64,000 bases of DNA from NCBI GenBank assembly GCA_963803265.1, contig CAWDLZ010000011.1, forward strand, positions 62,001 to 126,000, read 5' to 3'. The notes beneath the pieces were generated by a model. That model had not been told where the DNA came from. It ran no database searches and saw only the letters and a list, made by a program, of their open reading frames with translations. Made by a program: the position numbers and the translations under genes. Source of the DNA: CAIKMD01 sp963803265 (GTDB taxonomy: Bacteria > Pseudomonadota > Alphaproteobacteria > ATCC43930 > CGMCC-115725). This document shows positions 27,688 through 35,301 of this stretch, piece by piece. Position 1 is the stretch's first letter; each line of letters begins with the position of its first letter.

Positions 27688-29179
27688 CTACGCGACCGTG
27701 AATGTGAAAACGGTTCCGCCTTCGGGACGTGAATCGGCCCAGATCCGGCCGCCATGGGCCTCGATGATCGTTCGGCAAATCGACAGCCCGATGCCCATCC
27801 CGCTTTCCTTCGTTGTAACAAATGGCGTGAAGAGTTGCGCCGCGACCTCGGGCTTAAGCCCGGGCCCGGTATCGCTGACCCTGACGAAGGCCTCGCCATC
27901 CTGCAGGCCGGTTTCGACGCCGAGTTCGCGGCGATTCGATGGAGCCATGGCCTCGATCGCGTTCCGGACCAGATTGATGACCACCTGCTGAATCTGCACC
28001 CGGTCGATCGAGAACCGGCGGCAGATCAGAGGGATATCGGGTATGCAATGCGACGCCCCCGCTTTTGCCGCCGATAAAAGCCAGAGCTACGGCCTCTTGC
28101 ACTACGGCATTGAGATCGTCGGCGCGGCGCTCGGATTCGCGCTTCTCGACGAATTGGCGGAGCCGGCGAATGATCTGCCCGGCCCGGTCGGCCTGCGCCA
28201 CCGCCTTCTCGATCATCTCCTGGACGCGCGGCGGAATGGGCGCGGCGTGGGATTGAAGCAGGCGCTGGCAGGCCTGAAGATAATTGACGATTGCGGTCAG
28301 GGGTTGGTTCAGCTCGTGCGCAAGCGCCGATCCCATCTGCCCCATTTCGCTTACCCGCGCTACATGAGTCAGTTCGGCCTGCAAGACGGCGACGCGCCGC
28401 TCGGCCTTTTCGCGCTCGGAAATATCGCGCACGAAGCCGGTGAAGAGCCGGCGGCCTTCCAACGTGACCTCGCCGATCGACAGCTCCATCGGGAAGGTCG
28501 CGCCATCCTTGCGCAAGCCCGTAACCACCCGGCCGATGCCGATGATGTGGCGTTCGCCCGTGGTGAGGTACCGCGACAAATAGCTGTCGTGCCGCTCTTG
28601 ATCGGGTGCCGGCATAAGCAGACTGACGTTCTTGCCGATCGCCTCGGCAGCAGCATAGCCGAAGATGCGCTCGGCCGAGGAGCTGAAGGACTCGATGATG
28701 CCGCGCTCGTCGATGACCACCATCGCATCGGGAACCGTCTCGAGCACCGCGCGTAGCCGCGCCTCGCCCTCGTCCTGGGCACGTTGGCCTGCATCCTGCG
28801 GGCGCAGATCCTGGACGATCGATAGCCGATAAATCCCGCCCATCCGCACGAGAGACGAAGCCACGCGGACGCGGATCGGCGTTCCGTCGCGATGCAGATA
28901 GCGCTTGTCGATCGAATAATTTGGAATCTCGCCGGAGAGAAGTTGTCGAGACAGGTCCTGATCGCTTGCGATATCGTCGGGATGGGTGAGCCCGTGGTAC
29001 CCTCGGCGCAGAACCTCGTCGCGGTCATAACCGACCAATTCGCAAAAGCTGCGATTGGCCTCGACCAATCTCCCTTCCGGCGTCACCCATTTGATCCCAA
29101 GGAGCGCCTCGTCGAAAAGCAGGCGATAGGGATTGCCGCCGGGTCCGACCTTTCCGGGATCTTTATTTTCGTCGTTCAT
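27688..29179 (-). CDS. fixL: Oxygen-sensor histidine kinase FixL (+1 frameshift)
   Basis: The domains in order are a PAS domain (about residues 15-130), a heme PAS domain (about 140-255), HisKA and HATPase. The heme PAS has LLMPAPDQERHDSYLSRY; this His matches the proximal heme ligand of Bradyrhizobium FixL. The distal HIIGIGRVVTG contains the conserved Arg. The phosphorylated His is in ALAHELNQPL. The ATP-binding N box (VVINLVRNAIEAM) and G boxes (DTGPGL, GMGIGLSICR) come after a one-base frame change near 28001. Removing it gives 496 aa. No membrane helices are present, so it is soluble. The start is 29179. A FixK-type box lies just upstream. Confidence 0.9.
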
Positions 29180-29206
29180 GCCATTCGAGCCTGTTGGCCA
29201 ACATTC

Positions 29207-29220
29207 TTGCGCTAGATCAA
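29207..29220 (+). promoter_or_regulatory. FixK-type box between fixL and a receiver gene
   Basis: TTGCGCTAGATCAA (TTGATCTAGCGCAA on the other strand) fits TTGA-N6-GCAA. Its centre is 29.5 bp before CATTTT (29243), which would serve the plus-strand receiver gene at 29303. The position is too close to the fixL start for class II activation of fixL. Confidence 0.6.
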
Positions 29221-29302
29221 CACCGGACCCGCCAGGATAAGGCATTTTAGCGGCTGCGCGGGGTTGGGAAAGGAGTTTCCCGGATGGCGCGGATCGTGGG
29301 GT

Positions 29303-29707
29303 ATGATGCTACACGAAGCAACCGTATTTATCATCGATGATGACGAGGCAGTAGGAGATTCACTCAAGCTGCTGCTCGAAACCCATGGGCTCAACGTCGA
29401 GCATTTTGGGTCAACCCAGGAGTTTTCCAAATCCTATCGGCCGCGCGAGCGCACCTGCCTGGTGCTCGATCACCATCTGCCAAGCCAGACCGGCCTGGAT
29501 TTTCTCAAATCAGCGGCTGGCGCCGCTCTCGATGTTCCGGTCATCCTGGTGACCGGTGGGGGCAATCGCATCCTCAAGGCGCGTGCCGAAGCGGCCAGGG
29601 TCGCCTATTATTTCGAGAAGCCCCTCGACACGGATATCCTGATAGACGCAATTTTTCGCCTGGTCGGGGAGACACTACCCCGCGACGACCCGGATCGTCA
29701 GCAATAG
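29303..29707 (+). CDS. Single-domain response regulator (receiver only)
   Basis: A CheY-like receiver of about 134 aa without an output domain. The acidic pocket is FIIDDDEAVGD, the phosphorylated Asp is in CLVLDHHLPSQTG, the Thr is in ILVTGGG, and the Lys is in FEKPL. It resembles FixJ receivers and is a clear paralogue of the receiver at 33619-34000. It is divergent from fixL and has a FixK box in front. It could be a phosphate sink or a relay partner for FixL. The start is either ATG 29303 or 29306. Confidence 0.85.
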   Translation: MMLHEATVFIIDDDEAVGDSLKLLLETHGLNVEHFGSTQEFSKSYRPRERTCLVLDHHLPSQTGLDFLKSAAGAALDVPVILVTGGGNRILKARAEAARVAYYFEKPLDTDILIDAIFRLVGETLPRDDPDRQQ

Positions 29708-29712
29708 CGCAG

Positions 29713-30264
29713 TCAGTGCTGGCCGCGCAGGCTCATGATATAGGCGATGACATCCGCCGATTCTTGTGTCGTCAGGACGAGGGTCGGCATGATCGGATGG
29801 GGATTGGTCAACCACATATTCAACTCGAACGCGGTTGTCTTCGGGTCGTTCGCGACGGCGCTGAAATTCGGCGCGTTGGCGAAACGGACCGACGAAGACT
29901 GATCTCCGGCCACGACGTGACAAGGCCGGCAATTGTCGAGTGCAAAGCGGCGGCCTGCCTGCTTGTCGCCGCTGCCCGGAATCGATTGATAGGGGCTGGT
30001 CGGACTTGGCTGCGGCCCGCTGGCTTCCGGTCCCGGAGAAGTCGTGCTCTGGTTCGCCGACGCGGGCGGCCGGGCGCCCGAATTGGGCTGCGGCGTCCCC
30101 GCCAGGATTCCGCTCGGGCCGAGATCCCCCGTGGCCCGGATGTCCTGGCTGATGCCCTTCTCCACGGCGCTGTTTCCCGAAGCGGGCGTACCGCCGAACC
30201 GCACCGCGCAGGCGGCCAAAGCGGCCGTCGCACACACGGCGAGAATGACCGCCGGTCTATTCAT
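29713..30264 (-). CDS. Lipoprotein c-type cytochrome
   Basis: A 183-aa exported protein. The signal ends in a lipobox-like LAACA. A long Pro/Ser/Gly-rich linker (about residues 25-95) leads to a small cytochrome c domain with NCRPCHV as the heme-binding CxxCH. The axial Met is likely in HPIMPTL. It probably acts as a membrane-tethered electron carrier. It follows ftsH in the same direction with a 39-bp gap, at the end of the fixK-ftsH cluster. Confidence 0.83.
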   Translation of the reverse strand: MNRPAVILAVCATAALAACAVRFGGTPASGNSAVEKGISQDIRATGDLGPSGILAGTPQPNSGARPPASANQSTTSPGPEASGPQPSPTSPYQSIPGSGDKQAGRRFALDNCRPCHVVAGDQSSSVRFANAPNFSAVANDPKTTAFELNMWLTNPHPIMPTLVLTTQESADVIAYIMSLRGQH

Positions 30265-30303
30265 CGGATAAGCTCCAAAGGATTTTCCGCCGCATTTTTT
30301 CGC

Positions 30304-32148
30304 TTATTGAGCCGCGACCGGGCGGTCGAGTGGCGTCAATTCGGTGCGCAACACGGCAAGTGCCGCCTCGTCCAGTGTCTCGTGCTCGAGCAGCAGCGCC
30401 GCGCCGTGTTCCAGCACCGCGCGCTGGCTCGAGAGAACGGCAACGGACCGGGCAAAAATGCGCTCCATGATTGCTTGAACCGCCTCGTCGATGGCATGGG
30501 CGGTTTCATCGCTGTAGCGCTGCTGGCGCCAATTGAGAGCCGCAGGCGTATCGAGGAATGTCGGCCGGTCGGCTTCGTAGGAAACCGGGCCGAGCTTACC
30601 TTCCATGCCATAGCGCATCACCATGTCGCGGACGATGTCGGTCGCCTTGGCGAGATCGTCGGCGGCGCCGGTCGAAAAGTGCCCGAACACAAGCAGCTCG
30701 GCGGCGCGCCCGCCCAGCAGCACCTCCACGCGATTCTCGAGTTCCTCGCGCGTGGTGATAAAGCGATCCTCGCTCGGGCGCTGGATTGTGTAGCCGAGCG
30801 CGCCGATGCCGCGCGGAATGATCGAGACCTTGTGCACGACATCGACGCCGGGCAGCGCCAGGCCGAGGAGGGCGTGGCCCATCTCGTGATAGGCCACTAT
30901 TTTATGCTCGCTCGGGCTGAGAACGCGCTTGCGCCGCTCCAGCCCCGCGACGAGCCGTTCGAAGCCGGCGGTAAAATCGGCCATGGCGATGTTGTTCGCG
31001 TGACGCCGCGTGGCGACGAGCGCCGCCTCGTTGACGAGATTGGCGAGATCGGCTCCGGTAAAGCCAGGGGTGAGCGCGGCGATCTTTTCGGGCTCGACAT
31101 CGGCGTCGAGCTTATGCCCCTTCAAATGCACCTTCAGGATGTCGATGCGCCCGCCCTTGTCCGGCCGATCGAGCAGGACCTGGCGGTCGAAGCGGCCAGC
31201 GCGCAGCAACGCCGGATCGAGAATCTCGGGCCGGTTGGTGGCCGCGAGCAGCACCAGCCCGGCGCGCGTATCAAAGCCGTCGAGCTCGGACAGCAACTGG
31301 TTGAGGGTCTGTTCCTTTTCATCGTTGCCGCCCGAGGGAAATGCGCCGCGCGCGCGGCCCAAGGCGTCGAGCTCGTCGATAAAGATGATGGCCGGCGCCT
31401 TCTCGCGCGCCTGAACGAACAAGTCGCGGACGCGGGCGGCACCGACGCCCACGAACATTTCGACGAACTCTGAGCCGTTGATCGAGAAAAACGGCACGCC
31501 GGCCTCGCCGGCGACGGCGCGCGCGAGCAGCGTCTTGCCGGTGCCGGGAGGACCTATCAACAGAATGCCTTTGGGGATACGCGCGCCGAGCCTGCCGTAT
31601 TCCTCGGGATTCTTGAGGAAAGCGACGATCTCCTTGAGTTCGTCCTTGGCCTCGTCGACGCCCGCGACGTCGTCGAACGTCACCTTGGTATCGGTTTCGA
31701 CGTAGACTTTCGCCTTGCTGCGGCCGACTGCCATGAAGCCGCCGCCGCCCATGCCCTGCTGGTTGGCAATGCGACGGAAGACGAAATACCAAACCCCAAA
31801 GAACAAGAGTGTCGGTAGAATCCAAGTGAGGACCGAGGTCAGCAAGGTATTCTGCGGCGCGCCCGTGAATTTGACGTTGGATTGCTGCAATTCCGTAACC
31901 AGATCGGGCGAGACGCGATCCGTCACGAACTGGGTTTTCCCGTTATCGGCGGGTTTCTTGTATTGCCCTTCGATGGTGTCGCCGGAAACGCTCACCGAAT
32001 CGATATTGCCGGCCTTCAGATCGTCGAGGAATTGGCTGTACGGGATGGAATCGACCTGTTGGCTTTGCGACCACCACGCCTGCACGAGCAGGATGCCTAT
32101 GAGCGCGGCGAAAATGTACCACGCGTGGAACTGAGTCCGCTTATCCAT
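30304..32148 (-). CDS. ftsH: ATP-dependent zinc metalloprotease FtsH
   Basis: A 614-aa membrane AAA+ protease. Helix 1 is FAALIGILLVQAWW, a periplasmic domain follows, and helix 2 is LLTSVLTWILPTLLFFGVWY. Walker A is GPPGTGKT and Walker B is IIFIDELDALG. The second region of homology is NRPEILDPALLRAGRFDR, and the zinc motif is AYHEMGHAL. All catalytic parts are intact. Its place beside fixK and cytochromes suggests an extra, low-oxygen-linked copy that could control assembly or turnover of respiratory complexes (inference). Confidence 0.95.
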   Translation of the reverse strand: MDKRTQFHAWYIFAALIGILLVQAWWSQSQQVDSIPYSQFLDDLKAGNIDSVSVSGDTIEGQYKKPADNGKTQFVTDRVSPDLVTELQQSNVKFTGAPQNTLLTSVLTWILPTLLFFGVWYFVFRRIANQQGMGGGGFMAVGRSKAKVYVETDTKVTFDDVAGVDEAKDELKEIVAFLKNPEEYGRLGARIPKGILLIGPPGTGKTLLARAVAGEAGVPFFSINGSEFVEMFVGVGAARVRDLFVQAREKAPAIIFIDELDALGRARGAFPSGGNDEKEQTLNQLLSELDGFDTRAGLVLLAATNRPEILDPALLRAGRFDRQVLLDRPDKGGRIDILKVHLKGHKLDADVEPEKIAALTPGFTGADLANLVNEAALVATRRHANNIAMADFTAGFERLVAGLERRKRVLSPSEHKIVAYHEMGHALLGLALPGVDVVHKVSIIPRGIGALGYTIQRPSEDRFITTREELENRVEVLLGGRAAELLVFGHFSTGAADDLAKATDIVRDMVMRYGMEGKLGPVSYEADRPTFLDTPAALNWRQQRYSDETAHAIDEAVQAIMERIFARSVAVLSSQRAVLEHGAALLLEHETLDEAALAVLRTELTPLDRPVAAQ

Positions 32149-32205
32149 CGGGCATACCCCCTCACCTACCGTCGCCGCGTTCTCCGCGAAGCGGCGCCGG
32201 GAGAA

Positions 32206-32418
32206 TCAGGCCGCCATTTTGTCCTGGCGCCGCGCGCGCGAATGATAGCGAATCAGCTCGGCCTTTTCACGCTGGAGCGCGTCGAGAAGATATTGCTTCC
32301 GCTCGCGCTCGGCGGTCGGTAGCGCATTGAAGGCGGCAAGGGCGGTGTCGATCCGGCTCAATTGAACCGCATCCAGTATTTCGATCGAGCGCATATGTTC
32401 GCCTCCAATAAGGTCCAT
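32206..32418 (-). CDS. Small hypothetical protein, 70 aa
   Basis: MDLIGGEHMRSIEILDAVQL is followed by a charged, strongly helical stretch ending SRARRQDKMAA. The frame starts 3 bp after the fixK stop and is followed by ftsH, so it is probably cotranscribed. A second start, MRSIEILDAV at 32394, is possible. No known domain is recognised. Confidence 0.6.
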   Translation of the reverse strand: MDLIGGEHMRSIEILDAVQLSRIDTALAAFNALPTAERERKQYLLDALQREKAELIRYHSRARRQDKMAA

Positions 32419-32421
32419 TAA

Positions 32422-33117
32422 TCAGGCGGCGTCCGCCAATTCCTCGAGCGCGTCGCGATCCGCGATGGCGATCTCGTGCGTGTTCTTTTGCTCGATGACG
32501 CCTTCGCTCTTCAACTGGCTGAAGGCGCGGCTCACGGTTTCCATGGTGAGACCGAGATAATCGCCGATGTCGGTTCTCGTCATCGGCAGCGTCACGCATC
32601 CGTCTTCGCTGCGGTCTGCCATGCTCAGGATGAAGGACGCGATCCGTTCCATCGCGGTCATGTGGCCGAGAAGGGTCATCCGCTCGCGGGCTGCGCCAAG
32701 CCCGTCGCGCATGATCTTGACTAGCGATTTCGCAACTTGCGGCTCCTGCCAAGCCAGGGCATCGACCTTCCGGCGCACATAGCGGACGAGCGTGGCGTCG
32801 CCGACCGCTTCCGCGGAAAACGCGTAATTCTCGTCGGCATCGAAGCCAATGAAATCGCCCGGCAAAAAGAAATCGCCGACGTGCCGCCTGCCATCGGCGA
32901 GCAGCTTGCAGCTGCGCACCGCGCCCTTTACGACCTTGAAATACGAGACGGCGGGGTCGCCTTCGAGGAACAGCGCTTCTTCGCGACCAAGCGTGATAAC
33001 CGTGCCCAACCGATCGAGAACGGCAGTTCCCACTTGACCCGAGCTGCCGAACGGCGAAGGCGTCGGATAAGCGCGGGCGGCGGCGATGCTGTTTTGCAGG
33101 GCAAGGCTTGCGGGCAT
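32422..33117 (-). CDS. fixK: Crp/Fnr-family regulator, FixK type
   Basis: A 231-aa regulator. The cyclic-nucleotide-binding-like fold runs from ITLGREEALFLEGDPAV to LPGDFIGFDADENYAFSAEAVG, split by the usual turns. The dimer helix and a winged HTH with recognition helix LTMETVSRAFSQLKSEG follow; E-x-V-S-R is the FNR/FixK specificity pattern that contacts TTGA half-sites. The N-terminal cysteine cluster of FNR is absent; only two scattered Cys occur. So it is FixK-like and not itself an iron-sulfur oxygen sensor. Targets are probably the TTGA-N6-TCAA/GCAA boxes listed here. Confidence 0.88.
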   Translation of the reverse strand: MPASLALQNSIAAARAYPTPSPFGSSGQVGTAVLDRLGTVITLGREEALFLEGDPAVSYFKVVKGAVRSCKLLADGRRHVGDFFLPGDFIGFDADENYAFSAEAVGDATLVRYVRRKVDALAWQEPQVAKSLVKIMRDGLGAARERMTLLGHMTAMERIASFILSMADRSEDGCVTLPMTRTDIGDYLGLTMETVSRAFSQLKSEGVIEQKNTHEIAIADRDALEELADAA

Positions 33118-33270
33118 GGCGGTGTTCCTTTTGCTGCGGTTCGTAACGGCAACATGATTAATGGACCGCGCCTTGCCGGAAAATCCGGAGTTATACCTAC
33201 GGGGTTGCCCTTATGCCCCGAGAGCGACAGGCGCACGCGGTCGAGGCCAACCCTGATGCGGGTAAGGTCA

Positions 33271-33597
33271 CTATTTCGAGCGAGAAGCAGGATGCCGGGC
33301 GCTGGTCGCGTGATCGAGCGCTTTTACCGCATCCCGCAGCGCCGCGCGGTGGAGGTCGTCGAGAATCGGCCGCGCGGCGAGACTTGTGGCGGCTTCGGCG
33401 AGAATATCGGCGAGAAGGAAATAATGCAGGTGCAGTTCCGCGACGCTGTGACCCGCGCCGGAATGGACGAGCTTGAGGGTAAGGCCCTCGTCATCGGCGT
33501 TGACACCGAATTGCGAGTGTTCGGCGAATGAGCCCATATAGGTCTTGTCTGGAAAATCGATTGAAATCTCGGCCTTGCTCGTAATGGGCTTTAGCAT
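33271..33597 (-). CDS. Hypothetical protein, 108 aa
   Basis: MLKPITSKAEISIDFPDKTYMGSF is followed by a beta-rich first half (LTLKLVHSGAGHSVAELHLHYF) and a helical second half (ADILAEAATSLAARPILDDLHRAAL). The pattern reads as coding and is alpha/beta. It starts 21 bp after the receiver gene stop and is probably cotranscribed with it. I do not recognise the family; its place among fix genes suggests a low-oxygen role. Confidence 0.6.
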   Translation of the reverse strand: MLKPITSKAEISIDFPDKTYMGSFAEHSQFGVNADDEGLTLKLVHSGAGHSVAELHLHYFLLADILAEAATSLAARPILDDLHRAALRDAVKALDHATSARHPASRSK

Positions 33598-33618
33598 CGC
33601 AAGGCTCCGAGACCGGCG

Positions 33619-34000
33619 CTAGGCCTGCCCGAGCGCCCGATGAATTCAGCGGAACGAGGCGATTTTCGGCGACCGGCTTCTCGAGATAGGCCAGCACCCC
33701 TGCCGCCTCGGCGCGGGCCTTGATGCCGCTATCGCCCCGGCCGGTGACGAGAATTATGGGAAGGGACATCGCCCTTCGGTTGAGCGATTCGACTAGATCG
33801 AGACCGGTCATTCCCGGCATATGTTGGTCGAGAACCAGGCATTCCCGGTCAGCCGCACGGTAATCGCGAGCGAACGCCTCGCACGAGGCGTAATCCCTCA
33901 CCTGGAAACCGTAAGATTCGAGAAGCAGCTTGAGAGATTCCCTCACCGCCTCGTCGTCTTCCACGATGAAAACCGTGCCGTCCATCGCCGCTTCTGCCAT
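33619..34000 (-). CDS. Single-domain response regulator, FixJ-receiver-like (+1 frameshift)
   Basis: A receiver with FIVEDDEAVRE, the phosphorylated Asp in CLVLDQHMPGMTG, Thr in ILVTGRG and Lys in LEKPV. Near 33640 one extra A shifts the frame; removing it gives IHRALGQA and a stop at 33619, for 126 aa. Read strictly, the frame runs on to 33491. It is paralogous to the receiver at 29303 and divergent from fixJ, with two inverted repeats in the shared upstream region. No output domain is present. Confidence 0.8.
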
Positions 34001-34085
34001 CGCGCGCCGCTTGATCCGATCCCGGGCGTTTGCGGCAACACGCGCCCTGAACTTGTTGGGAGGAGAACAGCATTCTCCACCCGAT

Positions 34086-34136
34086 CGAGTATTGATACTC
34101 GGAACTACGCTATCGAGAAATACGTAAATCTCCGTA
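34086..34136 (+). promoter_or_regulatory. Divergent receiver/fixJ control region with two inverted repeats
   Basis: CGAGTAT-TG-ATACTCG (34086-34101) is a perfect 7-bp inverted repeat. TACG-N8-CGTA (34121-34136) matches the core of the repeat at 27417-27432 with identical spacing. Both lie between divergent regulators and are operator candidates. Confidence 0.45.
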
Positions 34137-34213
34137 GCCGCGGCCGCGCTTGCCGGGGGCTTGTCAAGGCCGGCTAAACTACGCAAATTGCGCCTCGAAC
34201 AGGAGATTTTCCA

Positions 34214-34835
34214 ATGCCTAGCGATCCGCCGGTCTACATCGTCGATGACGACGAGGCCGTTCGCGACTTGCTGGCCGTCCAGCTCGAGGCCGCCGGGTTC
34301 AAGGTCACCACCTTCGGGTCCGGTCTCGACTTCTTGCAAAGGGCGCCCTCGCTAACGCTCGGGTGCCTCATTTCCGATGTGCGGATGCCTGATATCGACG
34401 GGCTCGATTTGCAAAATCGCTTAACAGAGATGAAATTGAACTTTCCCGTCATCATCATGACGGGGCATGCCGACGTGAGCCTGGCGGTTCGCGCGATGAA
34501 GGCGGGCGCCGTCGACTTCATTGAGAAGCCATTCTCGGAAGCAGCGATTCTCGACAGCATCAAGCTTGCGCAAAGCCGCTTCGAACAGGTGACAAAAAGC
34601 GAAGCGGCGGGCGAGACGGCGCGAACACGCATCGCGCTGCTGACGCCGCGCGAGCGCGACGTCTTCGACGGTCTTGTGGCTGGAAGGCAAAACAAGATCA
34701 TCGCCTACGATCTCTCGATCAGCCCCCGCACGGTCGAGTATCCATCGCGCCAGGGTCTTGGAGAAGATGCGGGCGCGAAGCCTCTCCGAATTGGTCCGGT
34801 TGGCCTTAGCCGCGGGCGTATCGATTAAATCCTGA
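34214..34835 (+). CDS. fixJ: Response regulator FixJ (+1 frameshift)
   Basis: Partner of FixL and activator of fixK/nifA-type promoters. The receiver has VYIVDDDEAVRD, the phosphorylated Asp in ISDVRMPDIDG, Thr in IIMTGHADV and Lys in IEKPF. The LuxR-type HTH starts at LTPRERDVFDGLVAG and continues SISPRTVE. One extra T near 34739 breaks the frame; removing it restores IHRARVLEKMRARSLSELVR and a stop at 34835, giving 206 aa, the standard FixJ length. If the shift were real the recognition helix region would lose its support and the protein would be inactive. Confidence 0.9.
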
Positions 34836-35023
34836 CGGCTAAGACCGGCGCATCGCGTGACGGCAAAAAAGACGAAGCTCGATCCATGCCGTGGTTCTTC
34901 CGCCGACCTTGACCGCGCACTTCGCGTCAGCCTGCAGCCCGGACGAGAGCACCGAGCGAGAATCAAGCCGATCACGTTCGGCTTTGAAGTGCCGCCGTTT
35001 CAAGATAGCGGCGGACGGCTACC

Positions 35024-35288
35024 ATGGATGCGAAGGACAATGCTTTCACGGCAAGTGTGGAGCGGCTGAACGCTTCTGGACTGGTGGGGCGTGCCGAATA
35101 ACGCCGGCAATGGCAAGATCGACGAACGGATAAAGCGCTTTCAGCAATTTATCGCGGACCTCCCGAAGACCGGCGCGGATGCCTATCGCGGCCACCTCGA
35201 TGCTCTGTTAGCCGATAACGATCGACTGATGCATTCGTTTCAAGGGCAGATCAACAGCCAGCGCCGCACTGACCTAGGATCTGCGTGA
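35024..35288 (+). CDS. Small hypothetical protein, about 87 aa (+1 frameshift)
   Basis: Two overlapping frames join if one C near 35083 is removed: MDAKDNAFTASVERLNASGL then VPNNAGNGKIDERIKRFQ. The result is a charged, helical soluble protein of 87 aa ending 10 bp before the target site of IS copy 1. Both halves look coding. The function is unknown. It lies in the 460 bp between fixJ and the insertion element. Confidence 0.45.
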
Positions 35289-35301
35289 TGCTTTGATCTA
35301 G

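Noticed and set aside
33619..33640. In-frame TGA with two lesions at the end of the receiver gene
   Set aside because: A single extra A explains the sequence and gives a good C-terminus, so a second lesion is not needed.
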